Assembly: GCF_900104535.1 (NCBI RefSeq)
Contig: NZ_LT629710.1
Coordinates: 620,001 to 684,000 of the forward strand
Source: Nakamurella panacisegetis
GTDB lineage: Bacteria; Actinomycetota; Actinomycetes; Mycobacteriales; Nakamurellaceae
Direction of reading: 5' to 3'
Length of the DNA: 64,000 nucleotides
Positions 10,382 through 19,381 of this stretch are shown here, in pieces. The notes beneath the pieces were generated by a model that worked only from the letters and a program-made list of their open reading frames with translations, ran no database searches and was not told the DNA's origin. Position numbers and translations under genes: made by a program. Every line of letters starts with the position of its first letter. The first letter of the stretch is position 1.

Positions 10382-10981
10382 GTGTCCGAGGTCCGCCTCT
10401 CCGCCGAGTCCCGCACCGAGTTCGGCAAGGGCTTCGCCCGCCGCATCCGCAAGGTCGGCAAGATCCCCGCCGTCCTGTACGGCCACGGCACCGAGCCCCG
10501 CCACCTGGCGCTGGTCGCTCGCGAGTTCGCCCACGCCATCAAGGGCGGCGCCAACACCGTGCTGACCCTGGATCTGCCGGGCGGCGAGGAGCTGGCCCTG
10601 GCCAAGTCCGTCGTCAAGCACCCGCTGCGCGACTACTTCGAGCACGTCGACCTGATCATCGTCAAGCGTGGCGAGAAGGTCACCGTCGACATCCCGATCA
10701 CCCTGGTGGGCGACGCGGCCCCGGGCTCCACCGTGCTGACCGAGACCAACTACCTGTCGATCGAGGTCGAGGCCCTGCACATCCCGCAGCACCTCGAGGT
10801 CTCGCTCGACGGACTGGCGATCGGTTCGCAGGTGCTCGCCTCGCAGGTCGTGCTCCCCGAGGGCGCGACGCTGGTCAGCGATCCCGACACCCTGGTCGTC
10901 GCCGTCTCCGTGGTCGAGGAGGCCGACAGCGGCGAGGAAGCCGAGGCGGCCGCCACGGCGGAGCCGGCCGAAGAGGCCTGA
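10382..10981 (+). CDS. rplY: 50S ribosomal protein L25/general stress protein Ctc
   Basis: L25 binds 5S rRNA in the large ribosomal subunit. The 199-residue protein is the long CTC form: an N-terminal L25 beta-barrel ([16 protein letters not shown], then [11 protein letters not shown] near residues 27-36), a C-terminal TL5/CTC beta domain with [10 protein letters not shown] and [10 protein letters not shown], and an acidic, Ala/Glu-rich tail. GTG 10382 is preceded by AGGAG at good spacing. It lies just before pth, the usual actinobacterial pairing, with a hairpin between them. Confidence 0.96.
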   Translation: MSEVRLSAESRTEFGKGFARRIRKVGKIPAVLYGHGTEPRHLALVAREFAHAIKGGANTVLTLDLPGGEELALAKSVVKHPLRDYFEHVDLIIVKRGEKVTVDIPITLVGDAAPGSTVLTETNYLSIEVEALHIPQHLEVSLDGLAIGSQVLASQVVLPEGATLVSDPDTLVVAVSVVEEADSGEEAEAAATAEPAEEA

Positions 10982-11003
10982 GTCTTTCCCTGTTCCACTC
11001 GCC

Positions 11004-11034
11004 ACGGGCGCGCCGGATATTCCGGTGCGCCCGT
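11004..11034 (+). terminator. Hairpin between rplY and pth
   Basis: A 13-base stem from ACGGGCGCGCCGG to CCGGTGCGCCCGT, with one G-T pair and loop ATATT. It begins 23 bases after the rplY stop and ends 33 bases before pth. It may lower read-through into pth rather than stop it fully. Confidence 0.55.
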
Positions 11035-11067
11035 TGGCGTCTGAGCCGAGTTGGAATCGAGACGAGC

Positions 11068-11652
11068 ATGACGACGCCGTTCGTGACGCCGGACCAGGTG
11101 CTGATCATCGGCCTGGGCAACCCCGGACCGGCCTACGCCGGCAACCGGCACAACATCGGGGCCATGGTCGCCGACGTCCTGGCCGCGCGGTTCTCCGGCC
11201 GCTTCAAGTCGCACAAGGCGGGCGCCGACGTCGCCGAGGGCCGACTGGCCGGCGCCCGGGTGGTGGTGGCCAAACCCCGTTCGTACATGAATCTCTCCGG
11301 CGGCCCGACGGCCGGCTTGGCCCGATTCTTCAAGATCCCGCCGACCGACGTGATCGTCGTCCACGACGAACTGGACCTGCCACCGTCGGTGGTCCGGGTC
11401 AAGCAGGGCGGCGGCGAGGGCGGCCACAACGGGCTCAAGTCGATCTCGGCCGCCCTCGGCACCAAGGACTACCTGAGGGTGCGATGCGGCATCGGGCGCC
11501 CGCCGGGCCGGATGGACCCGGCCGACTACGTGCTCCGCGACTTCACCGCCGCCGAGCGCAAGGAACTCCCGGTGGACCTGGAGAACGCGGCCGACGCGGT
11601 CGAATCACTGATCCGGGTCGGCCTGCTGGACACGCAGAACCGTCTGCACTAG
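11068..11652 (+). CDS. pth: Peptidyl-tRNA hydrolase
   Basis: Pth frees tRNA from peptidyl-tRNA that drops off ribosomes. The 194-residue protein has all family blocks: G-L-G-N-P-G-P-A-Y near residue 15, N-R-H-N-I-G with the catalytic His, [10 protein letters not shown] in the middle, V-H-D-E-L-D-L-P with the second key Asp, and [13 protein letters not shown]. Length is normal. Start ATG 11068 gives M-T-T-P-F-V-T; the ribosome site is weak (GACGAG). It follows rplY and is convergent with the acyl-AMP ligase gene, the same neighbourhood as in M. tuberculosis (rplY, pth, pks16). Confidence 0.96.
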   Translation: MTTPFVTPDQVLIIGLGNPGPAYAGNRHNIGAMVADVLAARFSGRFKSHKAGADVAEGRLAGARVVVAKPRSYMNLSGGPTAGLARFFKIPPTDVIVVHDELDLPPSVVRVKQGGGEGGHNGLKSISAALGTKDYLRVRCGIGRPPGRMDPADYVLRDFTAAERKELPVDLENAADAVESLIRVGLLDTQNRLH

Positions 11653-11714
11653 GCCCCGGCCGGGTCGTCGGATCGCCGGCCGACCCCGGAGTCGGGGCGG
11701 ACCCTCGCCAGAGC

Positions 11715-13430
11715 TCAGACCAGCAGGGCCGAGGCGGCGGATCGCTGCAACTTGCCCGACGGTGTCTTGGGCAGCGTGCCGACCGGCAGGACCGCGACCA
11801 GAGCCGGGCGGGCGCCGATGGCAGCCGTCACGGCCGATCGAACGCCGGCCGAGATGCGCTCCACCGCAACCGGATCGGCCGCCTCGCGCGACTCGACGGC
11901 CACGGCGAACGACTCGCGGCGGCCGTTCTCCAGCCAGCGGACGGCCACCGCGTTACCCGCCCGGACCCCGTCGACGCCTTCGGCCACCCGCTCGATGTCG
12001 GTCGGATAGATGTTCCGGCCGCCCATGATGATCACGTCCTTCACCCGGCCGCAGACGACGACCTCGCCGTCCACCAGGTACCCGAGGTCGCCGGTGTCCA
12101 GCCACCCGCCGGGCCCCCGGGTCGGGCGTGGGCCGTCCACCGTCAGGTACAGCTCGGTGATCGATTCCCCGCGCAGGTGCAGAACCCCGACCTCCCGATT
12201 CCCCAACGGCACGCCGTCCTCGTCGAAGGCCACCGCCTCGATCCCGGGCAGCGGCGGACCCAGGACCGGGAACGAGCGGGTTCCGGCGCCTTCCGGATCG
12301 GCCGGCGTCGCCCGCCGGTGATTTTCCAGCGCGTCGGCATCGACGGTGTCGACCTTCAGCGGTGTCCCCCACGGATGGAACGACACCCCGAGGGTGGCCT
12401 CGGCCATGCCGTAGGCGCAGACCACCGCGGTCGACGACAACCCGAACCGCGCCCCCGCGGCCAGGAAGCCGCGCACGGCCCCGACGTCGATCGGTTCGGC
12501 GCCGTTGAGGGCGAACCGCAGGCTGGACAGGTCGAGTCCGGGGGGCGCACCCTCGGCCTCACCCGGTCGGTCCTGCCTACCCACCGACGCCGCCGATGGC
12601 TCGGGCGACCCCTGCGCCCCGGTCGTTGGCCGGGCCAGCACGCGAGCGGTCAGGGCGTAGGCGAAGTTCGGAGCGGCGGTCACCGTCCCGCGGTACTTGC
12701 TGATCAACTCCGGCCACAGCAGCGGGCGGCCCAGGAAGTCCTGCGGTGTGACGGTGACCAGTTCGATGCCGCGGCACATCGGCAGGGTCAGGAAGCCGAC
12801 CATGCCCATGTCGTGGAACAGCGGCAGCCACGACACCATCACGTCGTCCTCCGCCCGCAGGCGGGCGGTGGCGCACATGGCCTCGATGTTGGCCCACAGG
12901 TTGCCGTGGGTGATCCGCACCGCCTTGGGGGACGCGGTCGAACCGGAGGTCAGTTGCAGCAGGGCCGGATCCGCGTTCGTGACGTCCACCGTGGGCGCAG
13001 CGGCCGGGTCGCCGGCCGTGAGCTCCGCTACCGTCACCACGCCGATCCCGGTACCGGCGAGCAGACCGCCCAGCTCGGTGAACGGCTCCCCGACGATGAC
13101 CAGGTGGGCGTCGATCACCGTGAGCGTGCGCATCGTCTCCGCCGCGTAGTGCTCCAGCTTGGTACGGGCGGTCGGCTGGTGCAGCATCGTCACCGATCCG
13201 CCGGCCAGCCAGACCGACTGGGCCGCGGGGGCCACCTCGGCCGGCGTACCGGCCAGGATCGCCACCGCCTGTCCCTTCCGCAGACCCCGGGCGGCCAGCA
13301 CCGCCGCGCCGCCCAGCGCACGCTGATGGATCTCCCCCCATCCCGTGCGGACGGCCTGACGCGGCTCTCCGGTCGTCATCCCGGCATCCCCCAGCGCAGC
13401 ACTGCGCAGGGCGTCCACAAAAGCGCTCAT
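11715..13430 (-). CDS. Fatty-acyl-AMP ligase-like enzyme (Pks16/FadD type)
   Basis: An ANL-superfamily adenylate-forming enzyme of 571 residues that should activate a fatty acid with ATP. The P-loop is L-Q-L-T-S-G-S-T-A-S-P-K-A-V. S-W-L-P-L-F-H-D-M-G-M-V follows. The C-terminal part has Y-L-V-D-G-E-V-V-V-C-G-R-V-K-D-V-I-I and G-G-R-N-I-Y-P-T-D-I-E, and the last catalytic Lys is in P-K-T-P-S-G-K-L-Q-R. G-R-N-I-Y-P-T-D-I-E is typical of fatty-acyl-AMP ligases rather than CoA ligases. Position beside pth matches Pks16 (Rv1013). No polyketide synthase or acyl carrier is nearby, so the acceptor is unknown. Divergent from ribokinase. Confidence 0.82.
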   Translation of the reverse strand: MSAFVDALRSAALGDAGMTTGEPRQAVRTGWGEIHQRALGGAAVLAARGLRKGQAVAILAGTPAEVAPAAQSVWLAGGSVTMLHQPTARTKLEHYAAETMRTLTVIDAHLVIVGEPFTELGGLLAGTGIGVVTVAELTAGDPAAAPTVDVTNADPALLQLTSGSTASPKAVRITHGNLWANIEAMCATARLRAEDDVMVSWLPLFHDMGMVGFLTLPMCRGIELVTVTPQDFLGRPLLWPELISKYRGTVTAAPNFAYALTARVLARPTTGAQGSPEPSAASVGRQDRPGEAEGAPPGLDLSSLRFALNGAEPIDVGAVRGFLAAGARFGLSSTAVVCAYGMAEATLGVSFHPWGTPLKVDTVDADALENHRRATPADPEGAGTRSFPVLGPPLPGIEAVAFDEDGVPLGNREVGVLHLRGESITELYLTVDGPRPTRGPGGWLDTGDLGYLVDGEVVVCGRVKDVIIMGGRNIYPTDIERVAEGVDGVRAGNAVAVRWLENGRRESFAVAVESREAADPVAVERISAGVRSAVTAAIGARPALVAVLPVGTLPKTPSGKLQRSAASALLV

Positions 13431-13520
13431 ACGCCCACGATCTCACAGCGGGTCCGGTGCCATGGTCTACCGTCGCAGCGGGCGATGCGCGGGCCCGCTC
13501 GACTTTCTGGAGGAAGCCCT

Positions 13521-14399
13521 ATGACGAACGAGACCCGGGTCGTCGTCCTCGGTTCGGTGAACATGGACCTGGTCACCACCACGTCGCACCTGCCGGCTCC
13601 CGGCGAGACCGTGCTGGGCGGCTCGTTCAGCACCATCCCCGGCGGCAAGGGGGCCAACCAGGCCATCGCCGCGGCACGGGCCGGCGGCACCGTGGCGTTC
13701 ATCGGAGCGGTCGGGGACGATCATTTCGGTGCGGCTCTCGGAGAAGCGCTGCTGGGGGCCGGCGTGAACGTCGAACAGCTCCGCCACACGGCCGGGGCCA
13801 GCGGGATCGCCGCGATCGTGGTCGACGAGCAGGCGGAGAACACCATCGTGGTGGTGCCGGGCGCCAACGGAGGTGTCCTGGGCCTGACCGATGCCGACCG
13901 TGACGTCGTCCGCGGAGCCGACATCCTGCTGTGCCAGCTGGAGATCCCCATCAGCGCCGTGATCTCGGCCGCCGGGGTCGCGGCCGCGGCGGACGTCCCG
14001 GTCCTGCTCAATCCTTCACCCGCACGGGATCTGCCGTCCGACCTGCTCGACGCGGTCACGGTTCTGGTCGTCAACGAGGGCGAGGCGGCCGCGATCGGGG
14101 ACGACGCCCTGCGTTCGGTCCCCCACCTCGTCATCACCCTGGGTCGCTCCGGTGCCCGCTATCGCGGCCCGGGCACCTCGTTCGAGGTGTCAGCGCCGCA
14201 GGTCGTCGCGATCGACACCACCGGTGCGGGCGACGCCTTCACCGGGGCGCTGGCGGTCGCCTGGGCCGCCGGCCTCGACCCGCGCGCGGCGCTGCAGCGG
14301 GCGTGCGTGGCCGGTGCGCTGGCCACCACCACACCCGGCGCCGGTGTCTCCGCACCCGAGTCCGATCGCATCGATGACTTGGTGCGCACCACCTATTGA
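13521..14399 (+). CDS. rbsK: Ribokinase-like PfkB sugar kinase
   Basis: A PfkB kinase of 292 residues, most like ribokinase, which makes ribose 5-phosphate from ribose and ATP. It opens with V-V-V-L-G-S-V-N-M-D-L-V and has the substrate loop T-I-P-G-G-K-G-A-N-Q-A-I-A-A-A-R near residues 37-52. The ATP/catalytic signature D-T-T-G-A-G-D-A-F-T-G-A-L has its Asp at about 237. CTGGAGGAAG precedes ATG 13521. No ribose transporter or rbsD is adjacent, so the in vivo sugar could be another pentose or a nucleoside-derived ribose. Divergent from the acyl-AMP ligase gene, with a 90-base shared upstream region. Confidence 0.88.
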   Translation: MTNETRVVVLGSVNMDLVTTTSHLPAPGETVLGGSFSTIPGGKGANQAIAAARAGGTVAFIGAVGDDHFGAALGEALLGAGVNVEQLRHTAGASGIAAIVVDEQAENTIVVVPGANGGVLGLTDADRDVVRGADILLCQLEIPISAVISAAGVAAAADVPVLLNPSPARDLPSDLLDAVTVLVVNEGEAAAIGDDALRSVPHLVITLGRSGARYRGPGTSFEVSAPQVVAIDTTGAGDAFTGALAVAWAAGLDPRAALQRACVAGALATTTPGAGVSAPESDRIDDLVRTTY

Positions 14400-14583
14400 C
14401 GCCGAATGAGCGCGCGAGGGGGGAAACCGGCCACCGAAAGTCGATATCCGGGTGGATCGCACTGACCCGTCCGGAGGTAAAACCGGTCAAATGGGGCAAC
14501 GGCGGCGCGTCCGACTATCCGAAGGCAAGATCAAGTTCTAGCGTGCAAACCACCCGCAGCGGAGCGGACCCGTGGAGGCAGCG

Positions 14584-14904
14584 ATGACGCAACCAGGCGA
14601 GCAGCATCCCATCCCGACGACCGGCGCGTCACCGCCGGTCGGACGCGGCCCCAACGCCTTGATCTGGCGCTGGTGGAACCTTTTGCTGGTGCTCCCGCTG
14701 CTGATGCTCCTGACACCGTGGTTCAACAAGGACAAACCCCGGATGCTCGGACTGCCCTTCTTCTACTGGTACCAACTGGCTTTCGTGTTCGTCGGCGTGG
14801 CCTGCGTGACCATTGTCTACAGCGCCACGAAGAGCCGCCCGACGTCGTCCGTGCCTCCACCGTCACCGACGACCCCCGAAGAGCAGATCGGAGGCCGGGC
14901 ATGA
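14584..14904 (+). CDS. DUF3311 small membrane protein, transporter partner
   Basis: A 106-residue protein with two predicted membrane helices, about residues 20-37 (W-W-N-L-L-L-V-L-P-L-L-M-L) and 52-74 (Y-W-Y-Q-L-A-F-V-F-V-G-V-A), and a Pro/Ser-rich C-terminal tail. This DUF3311 pattern is regularly found just upstream of MctP-type sodium:solute symporters in actinobacteria and is taken as a small partner subunit, comparable to DUF485 before ActP. GGAGG precedes ATG 14584; a GTG at 14572 would add four residues but coincides with the ribosome site. Its stop overlaps the symporter start in ATGA. Confidence 0.85.
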   Translation: MTQPGEQHPIPTTGASPPVGRGPNALIWRWWNLLLVLPLLMLLTPWFNKDKPRMLGLPFFYWYQLAFVFVGVACVTIVYSATKSRPTSSVPPPSPTTPEEQIGGRA

Positions 14905-16547
14905 GTGGGCACTGGACCGAATTCATCGTCTTCGTCGTGCTGTTCATCGGCGTGGCCGTCATGGGGTTCATGGCCAGCCGGTGGAAGGCCGGGGACACCA
15001 TGGAGCACCTGGACGAATGGGGCCTGGGCGGCCGCAAGTTCGGCGGTTGGATCACCTGGTTCCTGGTCGGCGGCGACCTCTACACGGCCTACACCTTCGT
15101 CGCCGTGCCGGCCCTGGTGTTCGGTGCCGGTGCCCTCGGGTTCTACGCCCTGCCCTACACGGTCGTGCTCTACCCGCTGGTGTTCCTGCCCGTGCTGCGC
15201 TTGTGGTCGGTGTCGCGGGCCAAGGGCTACGTGACGCCGGCCGACTTCGTCCGGGGCCGCTACGACTCGCCGACCCTGGCGCTGGTGATCGCCATCACCG
15301 GCATCGTCGCGACCATGCCGTACATCGCCCTGCAGCTGGTCGGCCTGGAATCGGTGCTGCGCACCATGGGCATCAACGGGCACGGCATCGTCGGGCACCT
15401 GCCGTTGTTCATCGCGTTCCTGGTCCTCGCGCTGTACACGTACCAGTCGGGCCTGCGGGCCCCGGCGCTCATCGCCTTCGTCAAGGACGGGCTCATCTAC
15501 CTCGTCATCATCGTCGCGGTGATCTATCTGCCGTCGAAACTGGGCGGCTGGAGCCACATCTTCGACAGCGCCTCGGCTAAGTTCGCCCCGAAGGGCGGGA
15601 AGGCCGCCACCGGCTCCATCCTGCTCACCAAGAACAACCAACTGCAGTACGCCACTCTCGCTCTCGGTTCGGCCCTGGCGCTGTTCCTCTACCCCCACTC
15701 GGCGACCGGGATCCTGGCCTCCCGGGGCCGCAACGTGATCAAGAAGAACATGATCGCCTTGCCGGCCTACAGTTTCCTGCTCGGGCTGTTGGCCCTGCTG
15801 GGTTACGTCGCGATCGCCGCCGGGACCAAGCCGATCACCAACAACGCAACCGGCCGGGCCGACGGAAACACCGTGGTGCCGGTGCTGTTCCAGGGGCAGT
15901 TCAGCGGGTGGTTCGCCGGGATCGCCTTCGCCGCCATCGGCATCGGGGCCCTCGTGCCCGCCGCCATCATGTCCATCGCCGCGGCCAACCTGTGGACGCG
16001 CAACATCTACAAGGAGTACATCAACCGGGGGGCGTCCTCGAAACAGGAGGCCAAGCAGGCGAAGTGGGCCTCCCTGGTGGTGAAGTTCGGCGCCGTGGCC
16101 TTCATCTTCTTCATCGATCCGCAGTTCTCGATCGACCTGCAGCTCATCGGCGGCGTGATCATTCTGCAGACCCTGCCTGCGGTGGCGATCGCGTTGTACA
16201 CCAGGTGGCAGCACTCGAAGGCCCTGATCGCCGGGTGGGCCGTGGGCCTGGCCTGGGGCCTGTACCTCCTCTACACGATCCCCAACCCGGCGAACGGCAA
16301 GCTGCACTTCGGCGGTTCGGCCCTGCAGCTGGGCAAGCTGTCGATCTTCGGCTGGCACCCGTTCGGCACGTCGCCGGTGCAGATCTACGTCGGCGTCGTC
16401 GCCCTGGCGGCCAACCTGATCGTCGTCGTCGTGGTCACGGTTGTGCTCCGGGCCATGAAGGCCCGTGATGGGCAGGACGAGACCGTCGGCGCCGATTACC
16501 ACGTCGACGAGGGTGACCCCGGGCTCCGCCGGGTCGCGGCGGACTGA
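14901..16547 (+). CDS. Sodium:solute symporter family, MctP-like monocarboxylate transporter
   Basis: A 548-residue integral membrane protein with about 13 hydrophobic segments of the SSS family. Visible family features are the early G-G-R-K-F-G-G-W-I-T-W-F-L-V-G-G-D-L-Y-T stretch after helix 1, and A-A-I-G-I-G-A-L-V-P-A-A-I-M-S-I-A-A-A-N-L in the middle, which resembles the conserved helix-8/9 region of acetate and pyruvate permeases. The paired DUF3311 gene and the sequence style point to MctP-like uptake of short carboxylates such as pyruvate, lactate, acetate or propionate; the exact substrate is inferred. Translation is probably coupled to the small gene through the ATGA overlap. Confidence 0.85.
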   Translation: MSGHWTEFIVFVVLFIGVAVMGFMASRWKAGDTMEHLDEWGLGGRKFGGWITWFLVGGDLYTAYTFVAVPALVFGAGALGFYALPYTVVLYPLVFLPVLRLWSVSRAKGYVTPADFVRGRYDSPTLALVIAITGIVATMPYIALQLVGLESVLRTMGINGHGIVGHLPLFIAFLVLALYTYQSGLRAPALIAFVKDGLIYLVIIVAVIYLPSKLGGWSHIFDSASAKFAPKGGKAATGSILLTKNNQLQYATLALGSALALFLYPHSATGILASRGRNVIKKNMIALPAYSFLLGLLALLGYVAIAAGTKPITNNATGRADGNTVVPVLFQGQFSGWFAGIAFAAIGIGALVPAAIMSIAAANLWTRNIYKEYINRGASSKQEAKQAKWASLVVKFGAVAFIFFIDPQFSIDLQLIGGVIILQTLPAVAIALYTRWQHSKALIAGWAVGLAWGLYLLYTIPNPANGKLHFGGSALQLGKLSIFGWHPFGTSPVQIYVGVVALAANLIVVVVVTVVLRAMKARDGQDETVGADYHVDEGDPGLRRVAAD

Positions 16548-16615
16548 GCCTCGCTTTACCGCCTGGTTTCCGGGTCGGTCTTCCGGGAGTGGCGGCGACA
16601 AGGCACCATGGGGGT

Positions 16616-17353
16616 GTGACGTACAGCGCTGTACACGATCTGTTCATCAACGAACGCGAGATCCGGGTCTACTCGAACGGCTCCGGCACCCCGGTGCTGA
16701 TGCTGCACGACCTGGGCGCGTCGGCGGCGACCTTCGAGCACCTGACGACCCCGCTGGTCCGGGCCGATCGGGAACTGGTCGCCATCGACCTTCCGGGCAC
16801 CGGGCGCAGTGACCCGGCCCCGGGCGACGACCTGGAATGTTTCGTCCAGCACGTGGCGATGGTCTTCGCCGACCTCGGGGACGAGCCGATCGACCTGCTG
16901 GGACACGGTTTCGGCGGCTATCTGGCCGCCGGGGTGGCTGCGCGCTACCCGCAACTGGTCCGGAAGCTGGTGCTGTGCGAACCGACCGCCCCACCCCGCT
17001 CCGGCCCCCCGGCCAACACCCGGATGTCGCCCGGCATGGCCCTGTCCGGCGCCGTGACGACGCTGCGTCGCGGCAAGCTACGGCAGAACCTGCAAGGTTT
17101 CTCCCGGGCCAAGTCGGTGCTGGATCAGCTGGCCCGGGCCGACCCGGACTGGTGGGAGTCGCTGGGCGCGATCACGGCGCCGACCATGGTGTTGTGCAGC
17201 GGCGCCGCCGAGGTCGGCGAGCGGGCCGTGCTGGATCTGATCGCCGCGGCCATCCCGAACTCCGTCCGGGCCACCGTTCCCGGCGCCCGGAAGCCGCACA
17301 CCAGCGCCCCGGTGGAATTCTCCACCCAGATCCTGGAGTTCTTCTGCTCCTGA
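16616..17353 (+). CDS. Alpha/beta-hydrolase fold protein lacking the nucleophile serine
   Basis: A 245-residue alpha/beta-hydrolase fold protein of the small esterase/haloperoxidase type: oxyanion strand V-L-M-L-H-D-L-G-A-S, then A-I-D-L-P-G-T-G-R-S-D near residues 58-69, and a C-terminal His in K-P-H-T-S-A-P. The nucleophile elbow reads G-H-G-F-G-G, so residue 98 is Gly where Ser (or Cys/Asp) is expected, and I see no substitute nucleophile beside it. It is therefore probably not an ordinary hydrolase; binding, regulatory or lyase-like roles are possible. Start is uncertain: GTG 16616 chosen, GTG 16589 would add 9 residues, and neither has a clear ribosome site. It follows the MctP gene by about 70 bases. 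Confidence 0.75.
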   Translation: MTYSAVHDLFINEREIRVYSNGSGTPVLMLHDLGASAATFEHLTTPLVRADRELVAIDLPGTGRSDPAPGDDLECFVQHVAMVFADLGDEPIDLLGHGFGGYLAAGVAARYPQLVRKLVLCEPTAPPRSGPPANTRMSPGMALSGAVTTLRRGKLRQNLQGFSRAKSVLDQLARADPDWWESLGAITAPTMVLCSGAAEVGERAVLDLIAAAIPNSVRATVPGARKPHTSAPVEFSTQILEFFCS

Positions 17354-17371
17354 GTGGTTGCGCCCGCCCCC

Positions 17372-17472
17372 GGCGTGGATCAACTTCCCAGGCGTGGATC
17401 AACTTGGCTGATGTGGGACAGAAGTGACGCAAGTGGTCAATTTCGTCCCTGCCTGCGAAGTTGATCCACGCC
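17372..17472. repeat. Dispersed inverted-repeat element, copy 1 (with an extra half-arm)
   Basis: The element proper is 17391-17472: GGCGTGGATCAACTT at the left end and its exact complement AAGTTGATCCACGCC at the right end, with an inner pair GGGAC/GTCCC and the stretch GGTCAATTTCGTCC. A further left arm, GGCGTGGATCAACTT, lies directly before it at 17372-17386. A second copy is at 32217-32298. It fills the gap between the convergent hydrolase and ABC-F genes, where the RNA hairpin could act as a terminator on both strands. Confidence 0.8.
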
Positions 17473-17496
17473 GACCACGACGGCTATGCGGCCTGG

Positions 17497-19290
17497 TCAG
17501 CCCTGTTCGAGGGCCTCGGCGGCAGCCATCCAGCTCAGCTCGGCCTCGTCGACCTCTTCGGCGATGGACTTGAGCTGGGCGTTCAGGTCGGCCGCGACGG
17601 CGAAGTCGGCGCCGACCGTGGCCAGCCGGGCGTGCACGTCATTTTCGCGGCGCTTCAACGACTCCAGCTTCTTCTCCCACCGTTGCTGCTCCTTGCGCAG
17701 CGTGCGCGCCGCGGCCGCGTCGAGACCGGGCCCGCTGACGGCTGCGCCCCCACTCACCGATCCCGACACCGACCCGACCTCGACCGACGCCCGGCGGCGC
17801 AGGTACTCGGTGATGCCGCCCGGCAGATGAGTGATCTTGCCGTCGCCCAGCAGCGCGACGACGTCGTCGGTGACCCGCTCGATCAGGTACCGATCGTGGC
17901 TGACCACGATCATGGTGCCCGGCCAGGAATCCAACAGATCCTCGAGCGAGGCCAAGGTGTCGGTGTCCAGGTCGTTGGTCGGCTCGTCGAGGATCAGCAC
18001 GTTCGGCTCGGCCATCAGGATGCGCAGCAACTGCAGGCGTCGGCGCTCACCGCCGGAGAGCTGGGCCACCCGGGTCCACTGGTGCTCGTTGGTGAAGCCG
18101 AATCGTTCGGCCAGCTGCCCGGCCGAGATGTCCTTGCCCCCGAGATTCACGGTGCCGGCGATCTCGGTGACCGCCTCCAGCAGCCGCAGGTTCGGCGGCA
18201 GTTCGACCACGTCCTGCGACAGGTAGCCGACCGACACCGTCTTTCCCCGCTTGACCTCGCCGTCGGTCACCGCCCGGTCCCCGACCAACACCCGCAGCAA
18301 TGTCGACTTCCCGGATCCGTTGATGCCGACCAGCCCGATGCGGTCGCCCGGACCGATCCGCCACGTGACGTCGTCGAGCAGCACACGGTCCCCGGTCGGG
18401 GTGGGCACAGTGGCCGTGACGTCCTCCAGGTCCAGCACGTCCTTGCCCAGACGCTTGCGGGCGAAGCTGTGCAACTCCACCGAGTTCCGCGGCTCGGGCA
18501 CGTCGGCGATCAGCGCCTCGGCGGCCTCGATCCGGAACCGCGGCTTCGACGTGCGGGCCGGCGCCCCACGACGCAGCCAGGCCAACTCCTTGCGAGCCAG
18601 GTTCTTCCGGGTCTCCTCGGCCGCGCGATCGAGCCGCAGCCGTTCGGCCCGCGCGAAAACCCAGTCCGAGTAACCGCCTTCGCGGATGTGCACGGTGCCG
18701 TCCACCACCTCCCAGGTGGTGGTGGCGACGGCATCGAGGAACCAGCGATCGTGGGTGACGGCGACCAGGGCCGACCGTCGGGCCAGCAGGTGATCGGCCA
18801 GCCAGGCCACACCCTCGATGTCGAGGTGGTTGGTCGGTTCGTCCAGGATCAGCAGGTCGGCGTCGGTGACCAGGGCCGCGGCCAGCGCCACCCGCCGCCG
18901 CTCCCCGCCGGAAAGGTTGTCGACCAGTGTCTCCAGGCCGATTCCGGCCAGGCCGAGACCGTCGAGGATCCCCCGCACGGAGGAGTCCGAGGCCCAGCCG
19001 TGATCCCCTTCACCGAAGGTGTGCAGCACGATGTCCCGCACGCTGGCGCCCGGCTCCAGCCGGTCCGACTGCGTGACGACCTCGATGTTGACGCCGCGGA
19101 GAGTGGCTACCCGGCCGGAATCCGGCGGAACCAGCCCGGCCAGCACCGTCAGCAGCGTCGTCTTGCCCGAACCGTTGAGCCCGAGGACGCCGATCCGATC
19201 GCCTGTCTGCACGCCGAGGGACACCTGGTCCAGGACGGCGCGAACACCGTGGATGACGGTGGCGGATTCGAGATTGACGAGATTGGCCAT
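17497..19290 (-). CDS. ABC-F family ATPase (Uup-like)
   Basis: A 597-residue soluble protein with two ABC ATPase domains and no membrane segments. Domain 1 has Walker A G-L-N-G-S-G-K-T near residue 36, signature L-S-G-G-E-R-R-R-V-A-L, and Walker B L-L-I-L-D-E-P-T-N-H-L-D. Domain 2 has G-I-N-G-S-G-K-S, L-S-G-G-E-R-R-R-L-Q-L and V-L-I-L-D-E-P-T-N-D-L-D. After a Ser/Gly-rich linker comes a C-terminal coiled coil rich in Lys and Glu (about the last 65 residues), as in Uup. ABC-F proteins act on the ribosome or on nucleic acid, not in transport; resistance cannot be assumed. Start ATG 19290 (M-A-N-L-V-N-L-E) sits 91 bases after ispE. Confidence 0.92.
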   Translation of the reverse strand: MANLVNLESATVIHGVRAVLDQVSLGVQTGDRIGVLGLNGSGKTTLLTVLAGLVPPDSGRVATLRGVNIEVVTQSDRLEPGASVRDIVLHTFGEGDHGWASDSSVRGILDGLGLAGIGLETLVDNLSGGERRRVALAAALVTDADLLILDEPTNHLDIEGVAWLADHLLARRSALVAVTHDRWFLDAVATTTWEVVDGTVHIREGGYSDWVFARAERLRLDRAAEETRKNLARKELAWLRRGAPARTSKPRFRIEAAEALIADVPEPRNSVELHSFARKRLGKDVLDLEDVTATVPTPTGDRVLLDDVTWRIGPGDRIGLVGINGSGKSTLLRVLVGDRAVTDGEVKRGKTVSVGYLSQDVVELPPNLRLLEAVTEIAGTVNLGGKDISAGQLAERFGFTNEHQWTRVAQLSGGERRRLQLLRILMAEPNVLILDEPTNDLDTDTLASLEDLLDSWPGTMIVVSHDRYLIERVTDDVVALLGDGKITHLPGGITEYLRRRASVEVGSVSGSVSGGAAVSGPGLDAAAARTLRKEQQRWEKKLESLKRRENDVHARLATVGADFAVAADLNAQLKSIAEEVDEAELSWMAAAEALEQG

Positions 19291-19381
19291 CGGGGCGGAA
19301 CGTCTCCTAGCTGGGTTCGGGCCCGTTGTGACCCTGGTCTGACGAATAGTGGAACGGCAGCGGCAACAACCAGATTCCCGG

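Noticed and set aside
11684-11697. CCCCG-GAGT-CGGGG as terminator between pth and the acyl-AMP ligase gene
   Set aside because: A five-base stem is too weak in this GC content to report as a terminator.
14817-16601. 594-codon reverse open frame opposite the MctP gene
   Set aside because: His/Asp/Gly/Gln-rich antisense shadow of a hydrophobic membrane protein gene; no start signal or family features.
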